Source: JBGLNJ01 sp041300525 (lineage in GTDB: Bacteria > Chloroflexota > Anaerolineae > Fen-1058). From it: a stretch of DNA of 64,000 nt. Below the pieces are notes generated by a model that ran no database searches, was not told the DNA's origin, and saw only the letters and a program-made list of their open reading frames with translations. Both the position numbers and the translations under genes were made by a program. The DNA lies in NCBI GenBank assembly GCA_041300525.1, contig JBGLNJ010000001.1:2356001-2420000 (forward strand), given 5' to 3'. Shown in pieces: positions 49,631 to 57,841 of this stretch. Each line of letters starts with the position of its first letter. Within the stretch, counting starts at the first letter, position 1.

Positions 49631-51662
49631 CTACTCCGAGGTCGTCGGCGTGGAAGGACAGGCGGGCGATTTTCGGGTCAAGGTGCTCAAGAAACCCCGC
49701 TACGTGGAGGCCAGCCGGTGCACAGGCTGCGGCGACTGCGCCAGCGAGTGTCCAGTCGAGGTGCCCAGCGAGTTCAACGTGGGGCTGGGAACGCGCAAGG
49801 CCGTCTACATCCCCTTCCCTCAGGCAGTGCCCAACACTTTTACCGTGGACAAGCAGGGGATTCCGCCCTGCCGTGCTCGTTGTCCGGCCCTGGTGGACGC
49901 CCAAGGCTATGTAGCCCTTATCTCCCAGGGCAAGTTCGACCTGGCCCGCGACTTGGTGCGACGCCGCAACCCCTTCGTCTCGGTTTGTGGACGAGTGTGC
50001 CACCACCCTTGCGAGAGCGCTTGTAACCGCGGCCAGTTCGATGAGCCGATCTCCATTTGCACCCTCAAGCGGACAGCGGCCGACCTGGCTCTGCCTGACG
50101 CGCCGCAGCCGGCTCCCTCGCCGGAGCGCACCCGCAGGGAAAAAGTAGCTATTGTCGGAGGCGGGCCGGCCGGGCTCACCGCGGCGTCCGATCTGGCCGG
50201 GCTCGGCTACGGGGTCACACTCTTCGAGGCCCTGCCCGTCCTGGGCGGGATGTTGGTAACTGGTATTCCCGCCTATCGCCTGCCCAGAGAAGCGTTGCAG
50301 AAGGACCTGGACTATATCTTGAACAGTGGCTTTGAGGTGCGCCTCAACACCGCTATCGGCCGAGAGGTGAGTCTGGACGGCTTGATGAAAGAATACGACG
50401 CAGTATTCCTGGCCGTCGGCGCTCACCGTAGCGGCAAGATGTACATCCCCGGCGAGGACCTGCAAGGGGTGCTGCCGGGCGTTGACTTTTTGCGGAAGAT
50501 GAACCTGGGTATGGGGACCCGGCTAGGCGGGAAAGTGATGGTGATCGGCGGAGGGAACGTGGCCATTGACGCCGCGCGGTCGGCGCTGCGCCTGGGCGCA
50601 GAAAAAGTATCTATCCTCTACCGCCGTTCCCGCGCCGAGATGCCGGCCAATGAGTGGGAGATAGAGGATGCCGAAGAGGAAGGTATTCTCATCCAATACC
50701 TGGTTACCCCGACAAAAGTGCTAGGCCGGGATGGTCACATAGTCGGGTTGGAGTGTGTGCGAATGGAGTTGGGCGAACCCGACGCCAGCGGACGGCGTCG
50801 GCCAGTGCCGATCACCGGTTCCGAGTTCATCGTCGAGGCCGATACCGTGATCATGGCCGTCGGCCAGACGCCCGATCTCTCGTTCCTGGCCGAGAGCGAG
50901 ATCGAGGTCACCCGGGCCGGCACGATTGTTGTTGATCCTCGGACCTTGCAGACCAGCCGACCGGGGGTGTTCGCCGGGGGCGATACAGCCAGCGGACCGG
51001 CCACCGTGATCGAAGCAGTGGCTGCCGGGAAGCGGGCCGCTCTCTCGATCCACGAGTACCTGAGTGAGGAGCACATCCCCTTTGACCGGCGGGCCGGGGA
51101 GCCGGTCGTCGAGTTCAATCAACTTGGAGCCCGGCGGGGGTGGGTCAGAGATCACCGCCGAAGGATGCCCAAACTGCCGGTGGAGGAGCGGATCAAGAGC
51201 TTTGCCGAGGTGGAATTGGGATTGAGCGCGCAGGAAGCCATCGAGGAGGCCAAGCGCTGCCTGGATTGCGGATTGTGCTCCGAGTGCCGAGAATGTGAGC
51301 GGGTGTGCAAGGCGAAAGCAATCAACCACGATCAGGCCCAAGAGATCGTGGACCTGCAGGTGGGGGCTATCGTCGTCGCCACGGGCTTTGATCCCTACGA
51401 TGTGTCGGCGCTGAAAGAGTATGGATTCGGCAAGATCCCGAACGTCATTACTGGCCTGCAGTACGAGCGGCTGATCTCGGCCTCTGGGCCTACGTCCGGC
51501 GACCTGCGGCGTCCTTCGGACGGCCAACACCCGCACGCGGTCGCTTTTATCCAGTGCGTCGGCTCGCGGGATGTGAATTACAACCCTTTTATACCGACCT
51601 GCGAGCCGGGGGCAAGCGGTTCCAGGAGTATATCACGCGAGCCAGAGAAGAGTATCAGGTGA
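49620..51662 (+). pseudogene. HdrA-like protein fused to GltD-type module, N-truncated and frameshifted
   Basis: The frame begins in mid-HdrA (LTYSEVVGVEGQAGDFRV), followed by CTGCGDCASECPVEVP, then a GltD-like iron-sulfur and FAD module (PPCRARCPALVDAQGYVALI, VCGRVCHHPCESACN, VAIVGGGPAGLTAASDLAGL, KVMVIGGGNVAIDAARSALR), then more HdrA with CLDCGLCSECRECERVC. Such fusions couple NAD(P)H to Hdr-type flavin-based bifurcation. The first ~100-150 residues are missing at the join with the kinase gene. Near 51590 the match stops after FIQCVGSRDVNYNP, and the rest continues in another frame, so about 30 residues including the CCM-type cysteines are lost. Probably inactive as read. Confidence 0.8.
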
Positions 51663-52018
51663 CCTACATCCGGGGCCGGCCGGGCGCCATCGGCGAGAAC
51701 GCCGAGACCGGCAATCCCATCGTGCGCTACGAGGACACGACCGCCCGGCGGCTGCAGGAGATGGAAGTGGGCCTGGTGGTGCTGTGCCAGGCGTTGGTTC
51801 CCCGGCACGACCAGCGAGAAGCGGCCAAATTGCTGGGCATCGAACTGGACGAGTATGGATTCGTGCGTACCCCCGCACGGTTGTCTCGCCCTGTGGATAC
51901 GAGCGTGCCGGGTATCTTTACCTGCGGCTACTGCGCAAGCCCCCAGGACATTCCTGATTCCGTGGCGCAAGCTTCGGGCGCGGCAGCGCGAGTGGCAGAG
52001 TTGTTGAGTAATCAGTAG
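51587..52018 (+). pseudogene. C-terminal fragment of the HdrA-like protein
   Basis: This frame begins FYTDLRAGGKRFQEYITRAR and continues with VTYIRGRPGAIGE, ARRLQEMEVGLVVLCQALVP and GIFTCGYCASPQDIPDSVAQ, the normal end of HdrA (C-terminal FAD lobe). It directly follows the preceding fragment after a frameshifting deletion of about 90 nt near 51590. The two pieces together make up one gene. AGAGGAGGATCC follows and serves the next gene. Confidence 0.8.
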
Positions 52019-52037
52019 TCAGAGGAGGATCCGAGAA

Positions 52038-53747
52038 GTGGGGATTCGAGTCGGGGTGTTTGTTTGTCACTGTGGCAGCAATATCGGGGGCGTCGTGGAT
52101 GTGCCGGCTGTGGTCGAGTATGCCCGCACGCTGCCCTACGTGGCCTACGCCGAGAACAATCTGTACACTTGTTCCGAGACAGGGTTGTCTTCTATCAAAA
52201 AGAGCATCCATGAACACCAACTCAACCGGGTGATTGTCGCTTCCTGCACGCCCAGGACTCACGAGCCGTTGTTCAAAAACGCCTGCGAGGAAGCGGGACT
52301 GAATCGCTACCTCTTCGAGTTCGTCAACATCCGGGAGCATTGTTCTTGGATCCACAACCGAGACAAAGAGGCGGCCACAGAAAAAGCCAAACGGCTCATC
52401 AGGATGGGCGTCGCCAAGGTTGGCCTGCTAGAGCCGCAAGAGGAAGCCCAAAGCAAGGTGATCCCCGTCACGCTGATCATCGGCGGCGGCATCGCCGGGA
52501 TGACGGCGGCGCTTAACCTGGCTCACCAGGGCTTTCAGGTGCATCTGGTAGAGAAAGAAGCGCGTCTTGGCGGGCGATTGCCGCGCATCAACCAGTTGTG
52601 TCCCACCGACGAGGGGGCCCTCCAACTGGTCGAACCGATCATCCGGGAGGTGGAAGGACACGAGCGGATAACTGTGCACATACCGGCCACGGTGCAACAA
52701 GCCAGCGGCTATGTGGGCAACTTTCACGTCACCCTCGCCGGCGATGGAGCGCCATCAGATGGCGCGCGCTCCTTCGACGTGGGCACCATCATCGTGGCGA
52801 CCGGCGCCGATGTGTTGCGACCATCCGGCCAATATGGCTACGGCCAGTTCCCCAACGTGTTCACTCAGCTAGAGTTGGAGGAGCAACTGAAAGAGCAGTC
52901 GGAAGCAGTTTCCCCAATTAGGGGAGCCGTCTTGATCAACTGCGTGGGCGCACGCATCCCAGAGCGGCCTTACTGCTCGCGCGTCTGCTGCATGACCTCG
53001 CTCAAGAACGCCACCCAGTTGAAAAAGCGTAACCCCGAGGCCAGCGTCTACGTGTTGCATCGGGATCTGATGACGTATGGGGTGGAATTTGAGCAGTACT
53101 ATCGCCGGGCGATGGAGGCCGGCGTGCGCTTTCTGCGATACACGCTAGAGCATCCTCCAGAAGTTGTCGGCCATGGCCGCGCTGAAACCGTGGTGGTCCG
53201 GGACGCGCTGCGTGGCCGGGAGTTGCGCCTGCCGGTTGATCTGGTGGTGCTGACGACGCCTCTGGTCCCCGGCCCGGACAACGAGGCCACCTCTCGTTTG
53301 TTAAAAGTGCCGCTGGCAGAGTCGGGCTTTTTCCTGGAGGCGCACGTCAAGCTCCGCCCGGTCGAGTTCGCCACCGACGGGGTCTATGTTTGTGGCACGG
53401 CCCGCTGGCCGGCCGACGTTTCCGAAAGCATCACCCAGGCCTATGCGGCTGCCTCCAGGGCGGCCATCCCGATGCGGGCCGGCGTGGTCACTGCCGAGGC
53501 GATCACCGCCTTTTCCGACTCGGCCCTATGCACCGGCTGCGGTATGTGCGTCGTCACCTGCCCTTTCAGCGCCATCGAACTGCACGCGCAACCAGACGGG
53601 CGACAGGTGGCCCAAGTCAACACAGTCCAGTGCAAGGGATGTGGCAGTTGCGTGGCCGCCTGCCCCAGCAAGGCGATGCAGCAACGAGGCTTTACCGACC
53701 GGCAGGTGCTTTATATGATCGAAGCCTGTGGCAAGTGGGGAGATTGA
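52038..53747 (+). CDS. hdrA: HdrA-like flavoprotein with two ferredoxin-type clusters
   Basis: The 569-residue product from GTG 52038 has the HdrA N-terminal part with VGVFVCHCGSNIGGVVDVPA, the FAD site LIIGGGIAGMTAALNLAHQG with GGRLP, a cluster region SRVCCMTSLKNATQLKKRNP, and C-terminal ferredoxin motifs ALCTGCGMCVVTCP and CKGCGSCVAACP. HdrA carries the bifurcating flavin that splits electron pairs between ferredoxin and a heterodisulfide-like acceptor. It seems complete. It lies 20 nt after the broken HdrA-like gene and shares one nucleotide gap with the mvhD-like gene, so one operon is likely. Confidence 0.9.
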   Translation: MGIRVGVFVCHCGSNIGGVVDVPAVVEYARTLPYVAYAENNLYTCSETGLSSIKKSIHEHQLNRVIVASCTPRTHEPLFKNACEEAGLNRYLFEFVNIREHCSWIHNRDKEAATEKAKRLIRMGVAKVGLLEPQEEAQSKVIPVTLIIGGGIAGMTAALNLAHQGFQVHLVEKEARLGGRLPRINQLCPTDEGALQLVEPIIREVEGHERITVHIPATVQQASGYVGNFHVTLAGDGAPSDGARSFDVGTIIVATGADVLRPSGQYGYGQFPNVFTQLELEEQLKEQSEAVSPIRGAVLINCVGARIPERPYCSRVCCMTSLKNATQLKKRNPEASVYVLHRDLMTYGVEFEQYYRRAMEAGVRFLRYTLEHPPEVVGHGRAETVVVRDALRGRELRLPVDLVVLTTPLVPGPDNEATSRLLKVPLAESGFFLEAHVKLRPVEFATDGVYVCGTARWPADVSESITQAYAAASRAAIPMRAGVVTAEAITAFSDSALCTGCGMCVVTCPFSAIELHAQPDGRQVAQVNTVQCKGCGSCVAACPSKAMQQRGFTDRQVLYMIEACGKWGD

Positions 53748-53748
53748 C

Positions 53749-54168
53749 ATGAACGGACGCCCCTTCCAGCCCCGCATCATCGCTTTTTGCTGCAACTGGT
53801 GCTCCTACGCCGGGGCCGACCTGGCCGGCGTCTCCCGTCTGCAAATGCCGCCGGACTTTCAAGTGATCCGGGTGATGTGCTCGGCGCGGGTGGCGCCCGA
53901 GTGGGTCATCAAGGCGCTGACCGATGGGATTGACGGTGTGATGGTGTTGGGATGTCACATCGGAGATTGCCACTATATCAGCGGGAACCACCGGGCCGCC
54001 AAGCGGTTCGTGCTGCTGAAAGAGATGCTGAACTATGCGGGCTTTCATTCAGACCGGCTGCTCGTGAATTGGGTCTCGGCGTCGGAGGGAAACAAATTCC
54101 AAAATCTGGTGACAGAGTTTGTCGAGCGGGTGAGAGAACTGGGGCCGTGCAAGGTCCCATCAGGGTAG
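53749..54168 (+). CDS. mvhD: MvhD-like [2Fe-2S] electron-transfer subunit
   Basis: The 139-residue protein has the MvhD cysteine pattern: FCCNWCSYAGADLAG, VMCSARV and GCHIGDCHYISGN, ending with a short helical tail (SASEGNKFQNLVTEFVERVR). MvhD passes electrons from a hydrogenase or other donor to HdrA. ATG 53749 is adjacent to the hdrA stop (53747) with GGAG upstream. No hydrogenase genes follow, so the donor here must be another enzyme. Length is normal. Confidence 0.92.
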   Translation: MNGRPFQPRIIAFCCNWCSYAGADLAGVSRLQMPPDFQVIRVMCSARVAPEWVIKALTDGIDGVMVLGCHIGDCHYISGNHRAAKRFVLLKEMLNYAGFHSDRLLVNWVSASEGNKFQNLVTEFVERVRELGPCKVPSG

Positions 54169-54188
54169 AGACAGACGTGGAGGAAAAA

Positions 54189-54692
54189 ATGAAACCTGCG
54201 CTCCTGGTGATTGACATCCAGAATGCGTTTTTCGAGCAAGATCCGACGACTACTCAATCTCTGAAACAATCAGTAGAGTACGTCAATGCGGCTATCGAAC
54301 TCTTTAGAAAAAGGGGGCTTCCCATTATCGCCATACAGCACAAGAGTGAAGAGGAGCAACTTGTGCCGGGATCCCCTGGCTTTCCAGTTCACGAGAGTGT
54401 CAAACTCTTGCCTTCCGATCTGCGTATCGTCAAGATCTATGGCAACTCGTTCAACAAGACGCCTCTCGCAGAAGAACTCTGCACCCTCGGCGTTGATACG
54501 GTGATCCTCACTGGCTATTGCGCCGAATACTGTGTTTTATCTACGTGTCGCGGCGCAGAGGATTGTGATTTCACTCCCATTATCCTGAAAGGATCGCTGG
54601 CGAGCGGCGTGCCGGAGCACATTCGCTTTGTGGAAGACATTAACGCCGTCATAAGCTATAGCGCATTGAAAGCGTTTCTCTCAGAGAGGTGA
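54189..54692 (+). CDS. cysteine hydrolase (isochorismatase/nicotinamidase family)
   Basis: The 167-residue product has the family triad: Asp in LLVIDIQNAFFE, a Lys in the region between (candidate in ILKGSLASG or earlier), and the nucleophile Cys in ILTGYCAEYCVLSTCRGAED. Enzymes of this family cleave amide or enol-ether bonds of small metabolites such as nicotinamide or isochorismate. The substrate is not predictable; its place in an Hdr operon suggests a role in cofactor metabolism. It lies 20 nt after mvhD. GGAGG lies upstream of ATG 54189. Confidence 0.85.
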   Translation: MKPALLVIDIQNAFFEQDPTTTQSLKQSVEYVNAAIELFRKRGLPIIAIQHKSEEEQLVPGSPGFPVHESVKLLPSDLRIVKIYGNSFNKTPLAEELCTLGVDTVILTGYCAEYCVLSTCRGAEDCDFTPIILKGSLASGVPEHIRFVEDINAVISYSALKAFLSER

Positions 54693-54697
54693 AATAG

Positions 54698-55273
54698 ATG
54701 TCCAGGATTGTCAAGAAACCGTTTGCTGCTTTGCGCCCTGTGCCGGTCGTGCTGGTGAGTTGCGGGCATGGCGAGCGAGCCAACATCATCACTATCGCCT
54801 GGACAGGGGTTCTATGCTCCAGCCCGCCCCAGGTGGGGATCGGCGTGCGGCCCGATCGCCATTCCCACCAGCTCATCCAGGAGACGGGCGAGTTTGTGAT
54901 CAATGTCCCCGGCGTCAAGTTGCTCGACGAAGTAGAGTACTGTGGCTTTACCTCTGGCCGGGAAGTGAACAAGTTTACAACCCGTGGCCTGACCCCAGTG
55001 CCTGGCTCGCAGATCCAGACGCCGATCATTGCCGAGTGCCCGCTCAACCTCGAGTGCCGGCTGACCCACACGCTTCCCTTGGGCAGCCACGACTTGTTCA
55101 TCGGTCAAGTGGTAGCCGTGCAGGTCAGCCAGGAGGTATTGGACGAGAAGGGACGGGTAGATAACAACAAGCTAAAGCCGATCGTCTTCACTGGCGACGA
55201 GTATTGGGGACTAGGAAGCTTGTTAGGCCAGTATGGCTTCCGCAGCCAGCCCGCGCCAGCCAAGAGCCAATAG
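54698..55273 (+). CDS. flavin reductase-like FMN-binding protein
   Basis: The 191-residue protein is a split-barrel FMN-binding domain (flavin_reduct family): ALRPVPVVLVSCG, NIITIAWTGVLCSSPPQVGI, GEFVINVPG and DLFIGQVVAVQVSQEVLDEK. Such proteins reduce free flavin or act as small FMN redox carriers. Here it is the fourth gene of the Hdr/MvhD operon, so it may carry electrons to or from HdrA. It begins 6 nt after the hydrolase stop, with AGAGAGG upstream. Sequence appears complete. Confidence 0.88.
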   Translation: MSRIVKKPFAALRPVPVVLVSCGHGERANIITIAWTGVLCSSPPQVGIGVRPDRHSHQLIQETGEFVINVPGVKLLDEVEYCGFTSGREVNKFTTRGLTPVPGSQIQTPIIAECPLNLECRLTHTLPLGSHDLFIGQVVAVQVSQEVLDEKGRVDNNKLKPIVFTGDEYWGLGSLLGQYGFRSQPAPAKSQ

Positions 55274-55284
55274 TCAGGAATCCA

Positions 55285-55806
55285 ATGTCGAGCATTTCTA
55301 CACCCCTTAAGGGTGTCCTAGGGATAGAACGACTCGTAAATGAATACGGGTTCTTTCTCTGCGTCGAATGTGGCAAGTGCGTTGCAGTCTGCCCCATGGG
55401 CGAGATCTTTAAGGACTTTACGTACGAGGTCTCGCCGCGAGGGGTCATCGAAAAGGTGCTGCTGGACGAAGAGATCCCGGACGATAGCCGACTTTGGTTT
55501 TGCCTGACCTGTAACCTGTGCACCAGCTTGTGCCCGGCGGGCGTGCGCTTTCGTGACTTTATGGAAGCGGCTCGTCATCTGATCGTACAAGCCGGCGACG
55601 CCGAATACGCCGCCTTCTGCCGTAACTGTGGTACGTACCTTTGGCCCCGGCACACAGTCGAGTATCTGAAGCAGACACTCGGGGAAGCTGCCGAGGAGCT
55701 CTTGACGCTCTGCCCCAGGTGCCGGCAGTATGGCTTGGGAGAAAAAGTGAAAGCACAGGTCCCGGGAAATCGCCAGGTGCACACCCCAGCAGCACAGACG
55801 GGATAG
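55285..55806 (+). CDS. HdrC-like ferredoxin protein with extra C-terminal cysteine pairs
   Basis: The 173-residue product has two [4Fe-4S] motifs (FLCVECGKCVAVCPMGEIF; WFCLTCNLCTSLCPAG), as in HdrC, which links HdrA to HdrB. After about residue 110 it adds CRNCGTYLWPRHTVEYL and LTLCPRCRQYGLGEK: two CxxC pairs 45 residues apart that would make a zinc ribbon or rubredoxin-like site, absent from ordinary HdrC. No HdrB (CCG-domain) gene is nearby, so this added domain may replace part of its role. ATG 55285 was chosen as the first Met after the flavin-reductase stop. Confidence 0.8.
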   Translation: MSSISTPLKGVLGIERLVNEYGFFLCVECGKCVAVCPMGEIFKDFTYEVSPRGVIEKVLLDEEIPDDSRLWFCLTCNLCTSLCPAGVRFRDFMEAARHLIVQAGDAEYAAFCRNCGTYLWPRHTVEYLKQTLGEAAEELLTLCPRCRQYGLGEKVKAQVPGNRQVHTPAAQTG

Positions 55807-55811
55807 AGTTG

Positions 55812-56096
55812 ATGAGAGTGAATCTAAAAATCCTCCTGCCCGCGCTGCCGGAGGCAATAGGCCGGAAAGAGTTAGAGGTCGAGTTTGCCGGAAAGACGGT
55901 CAATGACTTGATCGAGCATCTGGTTGCGCAATATGGCCGGAAGGCCAGGCAGGCGCTATACGATGAGAAGGGCGGGCTGGACCCTGTCGTCCAGGTGCTG
56001 CTCAATGGAAAGGAATGGGTGACCCACGACCGGCTAGATACAACCCTGCAAGACGGCGACAGCATCGTGTTTATGATGATGATGGCGGGTGGGTAG
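55812..56096 (+). CDS. MoaD/ThiS-type sulfur-carrier protein
   Basis: The 94-residue beta-grasp protein begins MRVNLKILLPALPEAIGRKE and ends with a run of Met and the C-terminal Gly-Gly (MMMMAGG-stop), the activation site for adenylation and thiocarboxylation. Such proteins donate sulfur in pterin (Mo/W cofactor), thiamine or other sulfur-containing cofactor synthesis. It starts 5 nt after the HdrC-like gene, making it the last intact gene of the redox operon. The placement suggests a tungsten- or molybdenum-pterin oxidoreductase was, or is, associated with the cluster. Confidence 0.9.
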   Translation: MRVNLKILLPALPEAIGRKELEVEFAGKTVNDLIEHLVAQYGRKARQALYDEKGGLDPVVQVLLNGKEWVTHDRLDTTLQDGDSIVFMMMMAGG

Positions 56097-56103
56097 CCAA
56101 AGG

Positions 56104-56369
56104 CGCCCACAGGAGGTCTGTTCCTGTGGGTGACACTGCCGCCGGAAATAGATGCCGCCGAGTTGCTGGCCGAAGTGATAGAATCCAAGGTGGCCTTTGT
56201 GCCCGGTCAGCCCTTTTATACGGACGGAAGCGGTCAGCACACGCTGTGGCTGAATTTCTCTTACCCAACACCAGAGCAGATTCAAACGGCCATCCAACGC
56301 CTGGGCGAAATCCTGGCCCGGCGGTTCAAAGTTCCTCCAGTTTCTTCCAATGGGAACACGAGCAACTGA
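56104..56369 (+). pseudogene. C-terminal remnant of a PLP-dependent aminotransferase
   Basis: A frame without a start reads PTGGLFLWVTLPPEIDAAEL, then VAFVPGQPFYTDGSG and TLWLNFSYPTPEQIQTAIQR, the small-domain end of class I/II aminotransferases (LysN/valine-pyruvate type). The catalytic lysine region is missing. It begins immediately after the MoaD-like stop, so a join lies near 56097-56104. An internal GTG could yield a 79-residue product but it would be non-catalytic. Confidence 0.75.
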
Positions 56370-56638
56370 CGGAACTGGTAACGATAAGCCTGGATTCACA
56401 CGACATTAGTCACTGGACAGGGGCATGGCTCTCGCTTATGCTCGTATCGAGCGATGACGGCCCGGGCTTGCCATAACTTTTCCTGTTTCCGTGTCCCCTG
56501 ACCCTATCTACACACCAATGTCGTCAAGTTGAGGCTAGAGTCGAGCCTTTAGGCGGGCACGCTCTGCATCCGGATAAAGCCTTGACGCCAGGACATTAAC
56601 TAGATGACATTGATTTACACACAACGAGGAGGCAGCAA
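56370..56638 (+). other. non-coding stretch before the thiolase-like gene
   Basis: No supported gene is seen. GAGGAGG (56625-56631) is the ribosome-binding site of the downstream gene. A clear promoter was not picked out; TTGACG (56582-56587) followed by weak -10 candidates near 56606 (TAGATG) is possible. Confidence 0.4.
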
Positions 56639-57841
56639 ATGTTGTTCAGCAAGGTCTACATTCCCTATGGCGGCTATTGGAGCACGCCGTTCTCTCGATG
56701 GCAGGGCAGCTTTGCCAATCTGAATGCCATCCCCTTTGCCGCCGAAGTGACGCGTCGCGCATTGGACGAGCGCAAGATTTCGCCACAAGCTTTTGACGCG
56801 CTGTTTCTAGGGATCAGCGTCCCGCAAAAGCACAGCTTTTACGGTGCGCCGTGGCTGGCCGGACTCATTGGCGCGCCGGGCATCACCGGCCCGATGATCG
56901 GACAGGCCTGCTCCACGGGCGCGAGGGTGGTCGCCAGCGCGTCGTTCGAGGTAGAGACCGGCGCGGATCGCTGCATCCTCGGCATCACCGCCGATCGGTG
57001 CAGCAACGGCCCGCACCTCTTGTATCCCAATCCGCTTGGCCCAGGCGGCAAGGGCGATGCGGAAGATTGGGTGTGGGACAATTTCGGCTTTGACCCATTC
57101 GCCAAGAACTCGATGATCCAGACCGCCGAGAACGTGGCCAAGGGGGCTGGCATCACGACCGCCGAGCAGCACGAGATGATGCTCTTGCGCTACCATCAAT
57201 ACCAGGACGCGCTCAAGGACGATGCGGCGTTTCACAAGCGCTACATGGTCACGCCGGTCGAGGTCAAGGATGCTTCGGGCCGCAAGGTCGTCGCCACGGT
57301 CAAAGACGATGAAGGCATTTTCCCGACGACGGCCGAGGGATTGGCGAAACTCAAGCCGGTGCAAGAGGGTGGCACCGTCACCTTTGGTGGGCAGACCTTT
57401 CCCGCCGACGGCAACTGTGGGATGATTGTGACCACGCGCGAAAAGGCGAGCCAGTTGGCCCGCGACAAGATCGAGATCCAGGTGCTGGCGTTCGGGCAGG
57501 GCCGCGCCAAAAAGGGCTACATGGCGCAAGCCATCGTCCCGGCGGCGCGTCAGGCGCTCGACCTGGCAGGGCTATCCATCGGCGACGTGAAAACGATCAA
57601 GACGCACAACCCGTTCGCCGTGAATGACATTTACTTTTGCCGCGAGATGGGCGTGAAGAAAGAGGCGATGAACAACTATGGCTCGTCGCTCATCTGGGGC
57701 CATCCACAAGGGCCGACCAGCATGAGGCTGATGATCGAGTTGATCGAAGAACTCGTGTTGCTGGGTGGAGGGTACGGGTTGTTCGTCGGCTGCGCGGCTG
57801 GCGATACGGCGGCGGCAGTTGTGCTCAAGGTCGGCGCATAA
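56639..57841 (+). CDS. thiolase-family acetyl-CoA acetyltransferase-like protein
   Basis: The 400-residue product is a thiolase: nucleophile Cys in MIGQACSTGARVVASAS, then a C-terminal NPFAVNDIYFC, a His in SLIWGHPQGPTSMRLMIELI and a second Cys in VGCAAGDTAAAVVL. It condenses or cleaves acyl-CoA. The general pattern fits the thiolase fold but the sequence differs from typical PhaA/AtoB enzymes (for example GHPQGPT in place of GHPIGAS), so the substrate may be unusual. A strong GAGGAGG precedes ATG 56639. It is intact, but the convergent helicase-associated gene is cut right at its stop. Confidence 0.85.
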   Translation: MLFSKVYIPYGGYWSTPFSRWQGSFANLNAIPFAAEVTRRALDERKISPQAFDALFLGISVPQKHSFYGAPWLAGLIGAPGITGPMIGQACSTGARVVASASFEVETGADRCILGITADRCSNGPHLLYPNPLGPGGKGDAEDWVWDNFGFDPFAKNSMIQTAENVAKGAGITTAEQHEMMLLRYHQYQDALKDDAAFHKRYMVTPVEVKDASGRKVVATVKDDEGIFPTTAEGLAKLKPVQEGGTVTFGGQTFPADGNCGMIVTTREKASQLARDKIEIQVLAFGQGRAKKGYMAQAIVPAARQALDLAGLSIGDVKTIKTHNPFAVNDIYFCREMGVKKEAMNNYGSSLIWGHPQGPTSMRLMIELIEELVLLGGGYGLFVGCAAGDTAAAVVLKVGA

